A stretch of 64,000 bases of DNA, from positions 62,001 through 126,000 of the forward strand of contig NZ_LUTN01000002.1 of assembly GCF_002111595.1 (NCBI RefSeq). The letters run 5' to 3'. Shown piece by piece: positions 1 through 12,924 of the stretch; the first letter of the stretch is position 1, and the number at the start of each line of letters is the position of its first letter. Source of the DNA: Lonsdalea britannica. GTDB lineage: Bacteria > Pseudomonadota > Gammaproteobacteria > Enterobacterales > Enterobacteriaceae. Both the position numbers and the translations under genes were made by a program. Below the pieces are notes generated by a model that saw nothing but the letters and a program-made list of their open reading frames with translations, was not told where the DNA came from and made no database searches.

Positions 1-85
1 ACTTCGCCGGAAACGGCATGTTGTACGATGGCTGGCAGCATGCCGTTGGTTTTTTCCCAGTCTAACTGGCTTCTTTGTTGTTCGG

Positions 86-92
<7 letters not shown>
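1..92 (-). CDS. hisI: HisI/HisIE, phosphoribosyl-AMP cyclohydrolase (N-terminal fragment)
   Basis: Only about the first 30 codons are in the window; the rest lies beyond position 1. The fragment reads [17 protein letters not shown] and then [13 protein letters not shown], the well-conserved start of enterobacterial HisIE, which opens the imidazole ring of PR-AMP and, in fused forms, also hydrolyses PR-ATP. The likely start is a GTG at 92, overlapping the last codons of hisF by 7 bases, which suggests translational coupling. Whether the HisE half is fused cannot be seen here. Confidence 0.85.
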
Positions 93-1587
<1,495 letters not shown>

Positions 1588-2177
1588 TTACATCTCCAGA
1601 AAGTTTTTCAACAACTGCGCGCCGGCGGCGCCGGAACGTTCCGGGTGGAACTGTACGCCGTAGAAGTTCTCTTTTTGCACGGCGGCCGTAAAGGCATCGC
1701 CGTACTGAGCCTGAGCGATGGTATCGGAACAGACCGGCATGGCGTAGCTATGCACGAAGTAGAAATAAGCGTCTTCGGGAATGTCGCGGAACAGACGGTG
1801 ACCGGCCTGCGGCGTCAGCTGATTCCAGCCCATGTGAGGCAAAGGCAGCCCCTGGTCTTCCATTTTCAGCACGGGCGCGTCGACGATGCCAGGGTATCGA
1901 TACCGCCGCTCTCATCGCTGGCGCTGCCCAGCAGCTGCATCCCCAAACAGATACCTAAGACGGGCTGGGTGCAGGCTTTAATCAGGTCGATCAGATTGCG
2001 CTCTTTGAGCTGATCCATCGCGGCCTGCGCCGTGCCGACGCCTGGCAGAAACAGTTTATCGGCGTGCAGCACCACGTCCGACTCGCGGCTGATGACCGGG
2101 TCGTAGCCCAGACGTTTTACCGCATAGGCGACGGATGACAGATTGGCGCAGCCGGTATCAAGAATCACCACGTCCAT
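1588..2177 (-). CDS. hisH: HisH, glutamine amidotransferase subunit of IGP synthase (frameshifted as sequenced)
   Basis: HisH hydrolyses glutamine and channels ammonia to HisF. The gene is in two frames: codons from ATG 2177 give [11 protein letters not shown] through the nucleophile Cys77 (LGICLGMQ) and fail after GIDTL. The second frame resumes at [17 protein letters not shown] and carries the catalytic His/Glu of VQFHPERSG to the end. Adding one base to the CC at 1889-1890 (giving CTGGGCATC on the coding strand) restores a full-length protein of about 196 residues reading [10 protein letters not shown] across the join. The ATG overlaps the hisB stop (ATGA). The intact operon on both sides favours a base-call error over a pseudogene. 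Confidence 0.93.
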
Positions 2178-3244
2178 CACAGTACTCCTTTCGAACTCGG
2201 CAACGTGTCGCCTTCAACCCGGATAGCCTGACGCAGCGCGCGGCCAAAGGCTTTGAACAAGCTCTCGACGCGGTGGTGGTCGTTACGGCCTTTGGTTTTG
2301 AGGTGCAATGTGCAGGCCATGGCGTAAGAGAGCGAACGGAAGAAGTGTTCGACCATTTCTGTGCTCAGATCGCCCACGCGCTGATAGTTGAATTCCGCTT
2401 TGTATTCCAGGTGAGGACGGCCGGAGATATCCAGCGCGCAGCGGGCCAGACATTCGTCCATCGGCAGCACAAAGCCGAAGCGGCCGATGCCGCGTTTGTC
2501 GCCCAGCGCCTTATTCAACGCTTCACCCAACGCCAGCGCGGTGTCTTCTACCGTGTGATGGTCGTCGATGTACAGATCGCCTTTGACTTCAACCTGCATA
2601 CGGAAACCGCCGTGGGTGGCGATCTGGTCGAGCATATGGTCAAAGAAACCCACGCCGGTGCTAATCTTGCTTTCACCCTCACGGTCGAGCCAGACGTTAA
2701 CCTCGATGGCCGTTTCGCGCGTCACGCGGCGGACGTGTGCGTGACGGTCTCGGCGGGTCAGCTGGGTGACGATATCAGCCCAGTTCAGCCCGTCTCGCTG
2801 GTAGCGCAGACCGGTGATCCCCATGTTTTTCGCTAGTTCGATATCCGTTTCCCGATCGCCGATAACATAGCTGTTGCCGCTGTCCATCACGTTGTCTTTC
2901 AGGAATGCGTCTACCAGCGCGGTTTTCGGTTTGCGGCAGTCGCAGTTGTCAGACGGCAGGTGGGGGCAGATCAGCACGCGTTCGAAGGCAATCCCCTGAG
3001 AAGTGAAAATCTGCATCATCAGGTTATGCGGCGGATCGAAGTCTTCCTGCGGGAAGCTGGCGGTGCCGAGTCCATCCTGATTCGTAATCATCACCAGTTT
3101 AAAGCCAGCCTTTTGCAGCGCCAGCAGCGAAGGAATGACATTCGGCTCCAGCGCCAGTTTGTCCAGCCGGTCAACCTGATAATCCTCAGGGGGCTCGGCG
3201 ATCAGCGTGCCGTCACGGTCGATAAAAAGGTATTTCAATCCCAC
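2177..3244 (-). CDS. hisB: HisB, bifunctional histidinol-phosphatase / IGP dehydratase
   Basis: 355 residues, as in E. coli. The N-terminal HAD phosphatase domain (about 1-166) has the DxD motif FIDRDGT (Asp9 and Asp11) and a zinc-binding stretch [14 protein letters not shown]. The C-terminal dehydratase domain (about 167-355) has metal-binding [21 protein letters not shown] and a second set near the end. It performs steps 6 and 8 of histidine synthesis. The start is GTG at 3244, preceded by GAGGA at good spacing, 16 bases after the hisC stop; no ATG fits the family start. Confidence 0.98.
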   Translation of the reverse strand: MGLKYLFIDRDGTLIAEPPEDYQVDRLDKLALEPNVIPSLLALQKAGFKLVMITNQDGLGTASFPQEDFDPPHNLMMQIFTSQGIAFERVLICPHLPSDNCDCRKPKTALVDAFLKDNVMDSGNSYVIGDRETDIELAKNMGITGLRYQRDGLNWADIVTQLTRRDRHAHVRRVTRETAIEVNVWLDREGESKISTGVGFFDHMLDQIATHGGFRMQVEVKGDLYIDDHHTVEDTALALGEALNKALGDKRGIGRFGFVLPMDECLARCALDISGRPHLEYKAEFNYQRVGDLSTEMVEHFFRSLSYAMACTLHLKTKGRNDHHRVESLFKAFGRALRQAIRVEGDTLPSSKGVL

Positions 3245-3259
3245 AATCGTTCCTCAAGA

Positions 3260-5637
<2,378 letters not shown>

Positions 5638-5642
5638 GGTGA

Positions 5643-6542
5643 TTACTCCATCATCTTCTCAATCGGCAGCACCAGAATAGAGCTGGCGCCCAGCGCTTTC
5701 AGTTTTTCCATCGTTTCCCAGAACAGGGTTTCGCTGCTCACCATGTGCATGGCGACGCGGCTTTTCTCTCCGGCCAGCGGCAAAATAGTCGGACGTTCGG
5801 CGCCCGGCAGCAGCGAGATGATTTCGTCCAGACGTTCGCTGGGCGCGTGCAGCATGATGTATTTGGATTCGCGAGCCTGAATCACGCCTTGCATACGCGT
5901 CAGCAGTTTGTCGATCAGCTGCTGTTTCTCCGCCGGCATTTCGCCATCGCGCTGAATCAGGCAGGCTTTAGAACGGTAGATGACTTCAACTTCGCGCAGT
6001 CCATTGGCTTCCAGCGTCGCACCGGTGGACACCAGATCGCAGATGGCGTCGGCCAGACCCGCGCGAGGAGCGACTTCAACCGAGCCGTTCAGCAGGCAGG
6101 ATTTGAAATTGATGTTTTGCTTATCGAGGTACTGCTTCAGGAGGTGAGGGTAAGACGTGGCGATGCGTTTGTTTTGCAGGCATTGAGGACCGGTATACTC
6201 CTCATCCAGCGGCATCGCCAGCGACAAGCGGCAACCGCCGAAATCCAGACGGCGCAGCGTAAAGTAACGCGGGTCTTCGCCCTGAGCGCGACGGTCGAGT
6301 AATTCTTCCTCCAGCACGTTTTCGCCGATGATGCCCAGATCGACGACGCCGTCCATGACCAGCCCTGGGATATCGTCATCGCGAACGCGCAGGATATCGA
6401 TGGGCATGTTCTCAGCGAAAGCGATAAGACGCTGCTGCTGTAAATTGATTTTAATACCGCAGCGGGCCAGTAACTCGCGAGATTCGTCGCTCAAACGGCC
6501 TGATTTCTGCATCGCAATCCGTAAACGTGTTTTATCCAGCAT
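5643..6542 (-). CDS. hisG: HisG, ATP phosphoribosyltransferase (long form)
   Basis: 299 residues, the long form that carries its own C-terminal ACT-like regulatory domain (about 225-299) and needs no HisZ. It catalyses the first, histidine-inhibited step, joining ATP and PRPP. The catalytic core shows [23 protein letters not shown] and the PRPP loop [17 protein letters not shown] at 6542. It is the first enzyme gene of the operon, 66 bases downstream of the attenuator. Confidence 0.98.
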   Translation of the reverse strand: MLDKTRLRIAMQKSGRLSDESRELLARCGIKINLQQQRLIAFAENMPIDILRVRDDDIPGLVMDGVVDLGIIGENVLEEELLDRRAQGEDPRYFTLRRLDFGGCRLSLAMPLDEEYTGPQCLQNKRIATSYPHLLKQYLDKQNINFKSCLLNGSVEVAPRAGLADAICDLVSTGATLEANGLREVEVIYRSKACLIQRDGEMPAEKQQLIDKLLTRMQGVIQARESKYIMLHAPSERLDEIISLLPGAERPTILPLAGEKSRVAMHMVSSETLFWETMEKLKALGASSILVLPIEKMME

Positions 6543-6608
6543 ATAAACCTCAATTTTCCTGTCTGATGTGCCTGTTGATGCAGGCTTCTTTTAAAAACGG
6601 GGGACCAT

Positions 6609-6640
6609 AAAAAAACCCTCGGAAGATGATCTTCCGAGGG
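6609..6640 (-). terminator. his operon attenuator (intrinsic terminator)
   Basis: On the minus strand a 12-bp perfect stem, CCCTCGGAAGAT against ATCTTCCGAGGG (6616-6640), is followed at once by seven T (6609-6615). It lies between the leader peptide hisL and hisG, where the histidine attenuator is expected. With ample charged tRNA-His the hairpin forms and stops transcription. Confidence 0.95.
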
Positions 6641-6662
6641 CTCTCTTTAGCATTCTGCGCCA

Positions 6663-6686
6663 CTGGAAGATCTAGATGTCTTCCAG
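6663..6686 (-). promoter_or_regulatory. his leader pause / antiterminator hairpin
   Basis: 8-bp perfect stem (CTGGAAGA with TCTTCCAG, 8-base loop) between the leader peptide and the terminator. Its distal arm ATCTTCC is complementary to the proximal terminator arm GGAAGAT, so the two structures are mutually exclusive, as in the known enterobacterial his attenuator. Confidence 0.75.
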
Positions 6687-6704
6687 CACCAATCGCCTGA
6701 AAGA

Positions 6705-6752
6705 CTAGTCAGGATGATGGTGATGATGGTGGTTGAACAGAGCGCTTAACAT
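6705..6752 (-). CDS. hisL: HisL, his operon leader peptide
   Basis: 15-residue ORF MLSALFNHHHHHHPD with six consecutive His codons, ending TAG. The E. coli leader has seven His and the same PD ending. Ribosome stalling on the His run when histidyl-tRNA is scarce opens the terminator downstream. The ATG is at 6752. Confidence 0.95.
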   Translation of the reverse strand: MLSALFNHHHHHHPD

Positions 6753-6797
6753 AATATTTTCCACTAACGTTGATGATTTTATTTTCGTCTGGGACTT

Positions 6798-6827
6798 AAC
6801 CTAAACCAAGTTGTGTCAGTTATGCAA
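6798..6827 (-). promoter_or_regulatory. Probable his operon promoter
   Basis: On the minus strand TTGCAT (6822-6827) and TAGGTT (6798-6803) are 18 bases apart, 46 bases upstream of hisL. Position fits the his promoter, but the -10 match is poor. Confidence 0.4.
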
Positions 6828-6923
6828 CCGTTTTTTACCTCTCTGCGGGCATTTGTTGTTGCTATGGTTAATTGAGCGTGGATAGTGGGTGAGAAACCAA
6901 GCCGGTGACGGTAGGAGCGAAAA

Positions 6924-7748
6924 ATGAAAAAAGTGTCGATTATCGGATTAGGTTGGCTGGGCATGCCGCTGGCATTGGCGTTGATGGGCCGAGGGTATCA
7001 GGTCGCTGGAAGCAAAACGACAGATGACGGCGTAGAGGCGGCGCGCAACGTCGGGATTGAGTGTTACCGCCTACGTCTGACGCCGCAGCCGGAGTGTGAC
7101 GCCCATGCTTTGGACGCGCTGCTGAAAACGGATGCGCTGATTGTCACGCTGCCGCCAAGCAGGGTATCCCAGGAGGGCGCGCACTATCTGGATGCGGTGC
7201 AGGCGATCGTCAACAGCGCGTTGGCCTATGGGGTTCGCCGCATCGTGTTTACCAGCACGACGTCGGTATACGGACGGACGCAGGGCACCGTTAAGGAGAG
7301 CAGCGCGCTACAGCCTGAAACCGCGACAGCGCAGAGCATTGCTGAGCTGGAGCAGTGGCTGCATGCGCTGCCGAATACCGAAGTGGATATCATTCGGCTG
7401 GCCGGGCTGGTGGGTGCGGAGCGTCATCCGGGGCGTTTTCTGACCGGACGTCTCGACGTGCCGAATGGCAGCCACGGCGTCAATCTGGTCCATCAGGAAG
7501 ATGTGGTGGCGGCTATTCTCCTGCTGTTACAGCTGCCGCGCGGCGGGCACCTCTACAATCTGTGCGCGCCGCTGCATCCCTCCCGAGAGGTTTTTTATAC
7601 TGCGCAGGCGCAGCGTCTGCACCTGGATCCGCCCCGATTTTTGGCGGGCGACCCGGCGAAGGCGCGCCTGGTCGATGGGCAGCTTATCTGCCGTGAACTG
7701 GGGTTTGAGTATTTGCATCCGGACCCGATGACGATCCCGCTCAACTGA
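6924..7748 (+). CDS. yeeZ: YeeZ, SDR-family NAD(P)-binding oxidoreductase
   Basis: 274 residues, strongly resembling E. coli YeeZ, an extended short-chain dehydrogenase/epimerase-like protein of unproven substrate. The N-terminal Rossmann motif is IIGLGWLGMPLA (Gly8, Gly10, Gly13). FTSTTSVYG near 112 contains the Ser and Tyr of the active site, though the usual YxxxK lysine is not obvious. It is divergent from the his operon, as in E. coli. ATG 6924 is preceded by TAGGAG. In E. coli the next genes are yeeY and plaP; here a citrate cluster intervenes. Confidence 0.93.
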   Translation: MKKVSIIGLGWLGMPLALALMGRGYQVAGSKTTDDGVEAARNVGIECYRLRLTPQPECDAHALDALLKTDALIVTLPPSRVSQEGAHYLDAVQAIVNSALAYGVRRIVFTSTTSVYGRTQGTVKESSALQPETATAQSIAELEQWLHALPNTEVDIIRLAGLVGAERHPGRFLTGRLDVPNGSHGVNLVHQEDVVAAILLLLQLPRGGHLYNLCAPLHPSREVFYTAQAQRLHLDPPRFLAGDPAKARLVDGQLICRELGFEYLHPDPMTIPLN

Positions 7749-7758
7749 CGAGGCCGTT

Positions 7759-8484
7759 TCAGCTGCTATTTTTGCGGTACAGGCGGCGGGGATGACCAAT
7801 TTTGCCGTACAGCATCTGCACGTCGAGGAAATGATTCTCCAGGCTGTGCTCCAGATAGCGGCGGGCGGTCGTCTTGCTCAGCCCCGTTCGGGCGACGACT
7901 TCATCGACTGAAAACAGCGTGTCCGGATCGTCATGAAAGATCTGCTGGATCAAATTCAGCGTATTTTCCTCAATGCCTTTTACTGTTGAACCTGTCGGCG
8001 CGGCGCTCGACTGCAGCTGATACAGCACGTCGACGTTCTGCTGGTCGACGATTTTGTAAGTGTATTGCGCCTTAACGAACTGGATAAATCGCTCGAGCGA
8101 TGAGCGCAGTCGGGGGTAGGAAACGGGTTTGATGATGTAGTCGAACGCCCCGCAGCGAATTGCCTGCGCGCAGGTGTCCATGTCGCTCGCGGCCGTGATG
8201 AAAATGACCGAACAGTTCATTCCCTTCATAAGTTCGCTCTCGATCAACGAGATGCCTTCGCCGTCCGGCAGATAGTTATCCAGCAGCATTAATCGAGGGC
8301 GATGCTGCTGAAGCAGTCGCCGCGCTTCCTGCAGCGTAGACGCGATACCGACGATGCGTAGGTTGAAATTCTTTTCAATAAACTCGGCATGAATGTCGGC
8401 CAGTCGTTTTTCATCTTCGACAATCAATATCTCGAAGTTTTCGACCGATTTGTCCGTCGACGACGTGGTTTTCTCAATTGACAT
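7759..8484 (-). CDS. CitB/DpiA-type response regulator
   Basis: 241 residues. An N-terminal receiver has the acidic pair VEDE near 22-25, the phosphoacceptor Asp69 in LLDNYLPDGEG, the Thr/Ser of FITAASD and Lys in IIKPVSYPRL. The C-terminal helix-turn-helix reads VDEVVARTGLSKTTARRYLEH, typical of the CitB/DcuR/DpiA group. ATG 8484 (SIEKTTSS) is chosen over upstream in-frame codons, which would add 35 atypical residues. It overlaps the kinase gene by 11 bases. By family and position it should activate citS and the citrate lyase genes when citrate is present without oxygen. Confidence 0.9.
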   Translation of the reverse strand: MSIEKTTSSTDKSVENFEILIVEDEKRLADIHAEFIEKNFNLRIVGIASTLQEARRLLQQHRPRLMLLDNYLPDGEGISLIESELMKGMNCSVIFITAASDMDTCAQAIRCGAFDYIIKPVSYPRLRSSLERFIQFVKAQYTYKIVDQQNVDVLYQLQSSAAPTGSTVKGIEENTLNLIQQIFHDDPDTLFSVDEVVARTGLSKTTARRYLEHSLENHFLDVQMLYGKIGHPRRLYRKNSS

Positions 8485-10117
8485 GATGCTCTGTGTTCCT
8501 GTTGGTCTCTGTCTGGTGTATCTCGGTAAGATGCCGGGGAATAAATACGGAAAAAATGGTGCCCTGCGGCGGGTTGGCGGACACCTCAATCACACCTTGG
8601 GCCTGGTTGACATAATTGGCGACCAGATGAAGCCCCAGTCCATGATCGCCGGAGGTTTTGCTGGTGACGCCCATATCAAAAATACGGTCGGCGATCGCCG
8701 GGGAAATACCGGTGCCTTTGTCGGCAACTTCAATCACCAGCTCGCGCTCATTATCGTGAATATAAACTTCGATAGGTTCGTGCGGTCGCGGGCTGGCCAG
8801 TGTGGCTTCCATCGCGTTATCCAGCAGATTGCCGATGATCGACATCAACTCCGTCTCACGCAGCGCGGCCGGGATAACCTGCAGCTGGCAGCGAGGATCG
8901 AAAAGGATTTGCAGACCCTTCTCCCGCGCGTTGGCGTATTTTCCCAGCAGCAGTCCGCACAGGGCGGGGGCGCTGAAACGCGCGGAGATAAAGTCCAGCG
9001 TAGCCTGCGCACCCTGCGATTGCGCCTCGATGTAGCGAATGGCTTCATCGTAGCGCTCGAGATGCAGCAGCCCGGCCAGCGTCGCCGTCCAGTTAAGCTG
9101 TTCGTGGCGTAATATCCGCAGGCTGTTGGCGTAGCGTTTGACCTGGCTGAGCTGAAGGCTCAGCGTGTGAAGATCGTTTTTATCGCGAAAACTGATAACC
9201 CAGCCCTGTAGCTCGTCTTCCAACATGATACGTACGCGGCTGGCGATGACGGTGACGTGATTGAAACGGCAAATTTCGTCGTGGGTATCGCTGGTCCACA
9301 TCTCATCGCTGGAAAAGAAGGGCACGGACTTGATGACTTCGTCTATCGGCCTGCCTCGGAGCGTCACGGCGGGATCGTTCAGTTCCAGCAGCGTTTTTGC
9401 CGAATGGTTGATGGCGGCGATGTGTGATTGTTTGTCGATGGCGATGACGCCTTCGTCGATGGATTCGAGCAACGCCTGCTGTTGGCGCACCAGCAGTTTG
9501 ATCTCCTGCGGTTCCAGCCCGAACATCTGCTTTTTGAGGTTGTGTGAGAACCACCATGAAAACAGGAACAACGCAATGAAGATCGCCACTATTGCCAGCA
9601 GGACGTGGCTGACGTTACTCAGCGAGAGGCTGTCGATATGCGTTTTCAGGTAGCCGACGGAGACGATGCCGATAACCTCATTACCGTACATAATCGGCGC
9701 TTTGCTGCGCAGAGAAATCCCGGTTCCGCCGTGGCGTAGGGTGATCGTCGTCTTGCCGGCCAGCACCTCCGCGTTGTCGCCGCCGACCATCTGGCTGCCG
9801 ACCAGCGATGCATCCGAGGAGTGAAACAGGTGCACGGCGCTGCGGTCGCCAATCACGATAAAGCTGGCGTCGCTGTTCTGTATTAATTTCTGTCCCAGTT
9901 GGTCAATCGCGGGAATATCGCGATGCTGCACGCTGGCGATCAGAGACGGGATCACGGCGATCTCTTTCGCCTGCACCTGCGCCCGGCCGCCCAGCTCATT
10001 GTAGAGGCGTTGAGATGTTGCGCGGTAATAATAAAGGCTGCCCATCGCTAATAGCAGGGAGAAAAAAATCATCAGATAAATGAAGAGTCTGAGATGAAAG
10101 GAAAGCCTAAATGCCAT
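8474..10117 (-). CDS. CitA/DpiB-type citrate sensor histidine kinase
   Basis: 547 residues. Membrane helices at about 11-30 and 178-198 bracket a periplasmic PAS-type sensor (about 35-175), with the family's segments VIGDRSAVHLFHSS and LRSKAPIM. A cytoplasmic PAS domain (about 220-320) follows, then the phosphoacceptor His in SLRILRHEQLNWTATL, and an ATPase domain with NLLDNAMEA, DKGTGISPAIADRIF and GDHGLGLHLV. The architecture is that of the CitA/DcuS group. Gene order kinase then regulator, divergent from citS, supports citrate as ligand; this is inference, not shown by residues alone. Confidence 0.9.
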   Translation of the reverse strand: MAFRLSFHLRLFIYLMIFFSLLLAMGSLYYYRATSQRLYNELGGRAQVQAKEIAVIPSLIASVQHRDIPAIDQLGQKLIQNSDASFIVIGDRSAVHLFHSSDASLVGSQMVGGDNAEVLAGKTTITLRHGGTGISLRSKAPIMYGNEVIGIVSVGYLKTHIDSLSLSNVSHVLLAIVAIFIALFLFSWWFSHNLKKQMFGLEPQEIKLLVRQQQALLESIDEGVIAIDKQSHIAAINHSAKTLLELNDPAVTLRGRPIDEVIKSVPFFSSDEMWTSDTHDEICRFNHVTVIASRVRIMLEDELQGWVISFRDKNDLHTLSLQLSQVKRYANSLRILRHEQLNWTATLAGLLHLERYDEAIRYIEAQSQGAQATLDFISARFSAPALCGLLLGKYANAREKGLQILFDPRCQLQVIPAALRETELMSIIGNLLDNAMEATLASPRPHEPIEVYIHDNERELVIEVADKGTGISPAIADRIFDMGVTSKTSGDHGLGLHLVANYVNQAQGVIEVSANPPQGTIFSVFIPRHLTEIHQTETNRNTEHHVN

Positions 10118-10544
10118 GTCGCGCTAACACCACTAAGTTTGTTTTTCTGAAAGTTCAATCTAGCATGAAAGAAGTGCAAGGGGATGAGCAGTCCCCATTC
10201 TTGTGAGCGCCGACAGATAAGTCGTACGCAGGATTAATACCCTCCGGCATATATGTAGACATTCATAGGCAAAGTAATTCGGCATAAAACATTTCAATTA
10301 CTTTTTTATAACATACTCAGGGGATATTTCCGCCAGCGATATCGGGATGAAAATTAACGGCATATTTATGAAAATTGTTTAATAATGTTAACGTTTTAAG
10401 TGATTGTTTTTTATCACATTAATCATTAAAACTTTAAAAACCATAAGTGCCATTAAAACTCATTTTTCAATTTGAAGGTTATCACACAATAATGGATTTT
10501 GACCTCCTAATATGGCTGGTAAAATAATGTAAGGGGGATAGGGC
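10118..10544. promoter_or_regulatory. Divergent AT-rich control region between citA and citS
   Basis: 427 bases without a gene, clearly AT-richer than its surroundings. It contains a 9-bp perfect inverted repeat (AAAGTAATT 10271-10279 with AATTACTTT 10296-10304, 16-base spacer) and a small GGGGA/TCCCC hairpin near 10179-10195. The CitB/DpiA family is known to bind AT-rich sites, so the inverted repeat is a candidate operator. I could not fix promoter hexamers with confidence. Confidence 0.55.
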
Positions 10545-11909
10545 ATGAGTACGACAGATGATTCATATATCGTTGTAAAGGATAAGACCTCTGTGAAGCG
10601 TTCGCTGAAAGAAAAATGGTGGTACGTACTGGACACATACAAAGTCGGTATTATTCCTCTGCCGCTATTTCTTCTTATCGGTCTATTAATCGCGCTCGAC
10701 TGTCTGGATGGCAAACTCCCCAGCGATATTGTTGTGATGGTCGCGACGCTGGCATTTTTCGGGTTTGCCTGCGGGGAATTCGGCAAGCGTTTGCCGATTA
10801 TCGGTAAAATGGGCGCCGCCGCCATTTGCGCTACCTTTATCCCCTCGGCGCTGGTGTATTATGGGCTGCTGCCAAAGGTCGTGGTTGACTCCACTACGCT
10901 GTTTTATAAGTCCACCAACATCCTTTACCTCTATATCTGCTGCATTATCGTGGGCAGCATCATGAGCATGAATCGGGACACCTTAATCCAAGGTTTTATC
11001 AGGATTTTCTTTCCCATGCTATGTGGCGAAATTGCCGGCATGTTGGTCGGCGTTGGCGTCGGACTCGCGATGGGTATGGACCCTTTCCAGGTGTTCTTCT
11101 TTTTGGTGCTGCCTATCATGGCGGGCGGCGTCGGCGAAGGGGCGATACCGCTTTCCATCGGCTATGCGACGCTGCTGCATATGGATCAGGGCGTGGCGCT
11201 GGGAAGAATACTGCCGATCGTCATGCTTGGCGGGTTGACCGCCATCATGCTGGCGGGGATGCTTAACCAGCTCGGCAAGCGTTATCCGCACCTGACCGGT
11301 GAGGGTGAGCTGATGCCGGGCAAATCTAACGACAACAAGAAAACCCCGGCGCTGTCGGCTGAACTCAGCGGTAAAATCGATGTGACCGCGCTGGCCTCCG
11401 GGGCGCTGTTGGCCATCATGCTCTATATGGTGGGCATGCTGGGCCACAAATACATTGGTTTGCCTGCGCCGGTTGGCATGCTGTTTGCGGCAGTTTTAGT
11501 GAAGCTAGCGCATGGCGTTTCGCCGCGGATTCTGGAAGGATCGCAGGTGGTGTACAAATTTTTCCAGACGTCAGTGACCTATCCCATCCTGTTTGCTGTC
11601 GGCGTCGCAATTACGCCGTGGGAAGAGTTGGTGCATGCTTTCACTATCACCAACCTGATCGTTATCGTTTCCACCGTGGTGACGCTGGTTGCGACGGGAT
11701 TTTTCGTCGGTAAAAAAATCGGGATGTACCCCATAGATGTTGCGATTGTCTCTTGCTGCCAAAGTGGACAAGGTGGTACAGGAGATGTCGCTATCCTGAC
11801 CTCCGGCAATCGCATGGTACTGATGCCTTTCGCGCAGATTGCGACCCGCATCGGCGGTGCCATCAATGTTTCCGTGGCTTTATTGGTCCTCGGTAACTTT
11901 CTGATTTAA
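10545..11909 (+). CDS. citS: CitS-type citrate/Na+ symporter (2HCT family)
   Basis: 454 residues, about 11-12 hydrophobic segments after a hydrophilic N-terminus. The two family hallmark reentrant-loop motifs are present: GGVGEGAIPLS near 205 and CQSGQGGTGDVAIL near 407, together with the substrate-binding Arg in QIATRIGGAINV. The family (CitS, CimH, MleP, CitP) moves citrate or malate with Na+ or H+. The closest in my memory is Klebsiella CitS, so Na+-coupled citrate uptake is favoured. The start ATG 10545 has AAGGGGG upstream. First gene of the citrate operon; E. coli uses CitT, a different family, at this place in its own cit cluster. Confidence 0.9.
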   Translation: MSTTDDSYIVVKDKTSVKRSLKEKWWYVLDTYKVGIIPLPLFLLIGLLIALDCLDGKLPSDIVVMVATLAFFGFACGEFGKRLPIIGKMGAAAICATFIPSALVYYGLLPKVVVDSTTLFYKSTNILYLYICCIIVGSIMSMNRDTLIQGFIRIFFPMLCGEIAGMLVGVGVGLAMGMDPFQVFFFLVLPIMAGGVGEGAIPLSIGYATLLHMDQGVALGRILPIVMLGGLTAIMLAGMLNQLGKRYPHLTGEGELMPGKSNDNKKTPALSAELSGKIDVTALASGALLAIMLYMVGMLGHKYIGLPAPVGMLFAAVLVKLAHGVSPRILEGSQVVYKFFQTSVTYPILFAVGVAITPWEELVHAFTITNLIVIVSTVVTLVATGFFVGKKIGMYPIDVAIVSCCQSGQGGTGDVAILTSGNRMVLMPFAQIATRIGGAINVSVALLVLGNFLI

Positions 11910-11964
11910 GTCAGTACGACAGTAAAGCAAAGAAGCATAAGTAATTTTTAATACGGGAATCATT

Positions 11965-12849
11965 ATGAAACTTGCAAGCTACCGCCATAACGGAAAAGAC
12001 AGCTACGGCATCTACACACCGGCTGGCTTTATTGACCTGCGCAGCAGACTGGGTCAACGTTATCCGGATTTGAAAGCATTACTGGCGGGAGACGGCTTGG
12101 CTGCAGCGAAAGCCTTTGTCGATGAAACGCCTGATGTGGCGGAGTCCGATGTCACGTTCTTACCGGTCATTGTTAACCCAGGGAAGATCCTGTGCGTCGG
12201 TATGAATTACGCGGCGAAACGCATAGAGTTTGATCAGGCCGATCCGGCGCCGACGCTGTTCGTGCGCTTTGCCGACTCTCAGACCGGGCACATGACCGAT
12301 GTGCTGAAACCTCAGTTCTCGGATGAGTTCGACTATGAGGGGGAGCTGGCGGTAGTCATTGGTCGCCGGGGGCAGAACATCGCTCGCGAAGACGCGCTAT
12401 CGTTCGTCGCGGGATACAGCTGCTATATGGACGGTTCCGTACGCGACTGGCAGCACAGCTGGTTTACCGCTGGCAAAAACTGGCCGAAGACCGGCGCGTT
12501 CGGTCCTTACCTGACGACGAGCGATGAGATCCCCGATCCGCAGGTGCTGGATATCCACACTTACCTCAACGGCAGTCAGGTGCAGGAAGATAATACCAGC
12601 AACATGGTGCACAAGGTGCCGGAGCTGATCGAGTACATCAGCACCTTTACCTCGCTGGCGCCGGGCGATGTCATCATCACGGGCTCTCCGGGCGGCGTGG
12701 GTAAAAAGCGCCATCCGCCGCTGTTTATGCGCTCCGGCGATCGCATTGAAGTCGACATCGAACACCTCGGCAGACTGAGCAACACCATCGCTGAGGCCAA
12801 AAGCCGCATCGATGATGTACAGCCCTCGTCAGCCACGATAACCCATTAA
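11965..12849 (+). CDS. Fumarylacetoacetate hydrolase (FAH) family protein; possible oxaloacetate decarboxylase or tautomerase
   Basis: 294 residues. An N-terminal cap (about 1-70) precedes an FAH fold with KILCVGMNYAAK, the metal-binding acids in FDYEGELAVVIG (the family's ExE), and YMDGSVRDWQ, with the closing ITGSPGGVG loop. FAH enzymes act on 2-oxo acids; mammalian relatives FAHD1 and FAHD2 are oxaloacetate decarboxylase and tautomerase. The gene sits between the citrate transporter and citC, 55 and 75 bases from them. Citrate lyase produces oxaloacetate and no oadGAB is present here, so an oxaloacetate role is attractive but inferred. In ordinary annotation it may appear as ureidoglycolate lyase or 5-carboxymethyl-2-hydroxymuconate isomerase. 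Confidence 0.88.
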   Translation: MKLASYRHNGKDSYGIYTPAGFIDLRSRLGQRYPDLKALLAGDGLAAAKAFVDETPDVAESDVTFLPVIVNPGKILCVGMNYAAKRIEFDQADPAPTLFVRFADSQTGHMTDVLKPQFSDEFDYEGELAVVIGRRGQNIAREDALSFVAGYSCYMDGSVRDWQHSWFTAGKNWPKTGAFGPYLTTSDEIPDPQVLDIHTYLNGSQVQEDNTSNMVHKVPELIEYISTFTSLAPGDVIITGSPGGVGKKRHPPLFMRSGDRIEVDIEHLGRLSNTIAEAKSRIDDVQPSSATITH

Positions 12850-12924
12850 TTTCGGTCCCCGTTCGCTCGGGGATATTTTTATCAGCCATTATGTTGAATA
12901 GCCGTCAGAAGCAGGATTACCGTT

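Noticed and set aside
6711-6735. Simple ATG/GTG-type microsatellite
   Set aside because: It is the His codon run of hisL read on the other strand.
10381-10430. CRP or FNR site near GTGATTGTTTTTTATCACA
   Set aside because: Half-sites resemble both motifs but the spacing is wrong for either.
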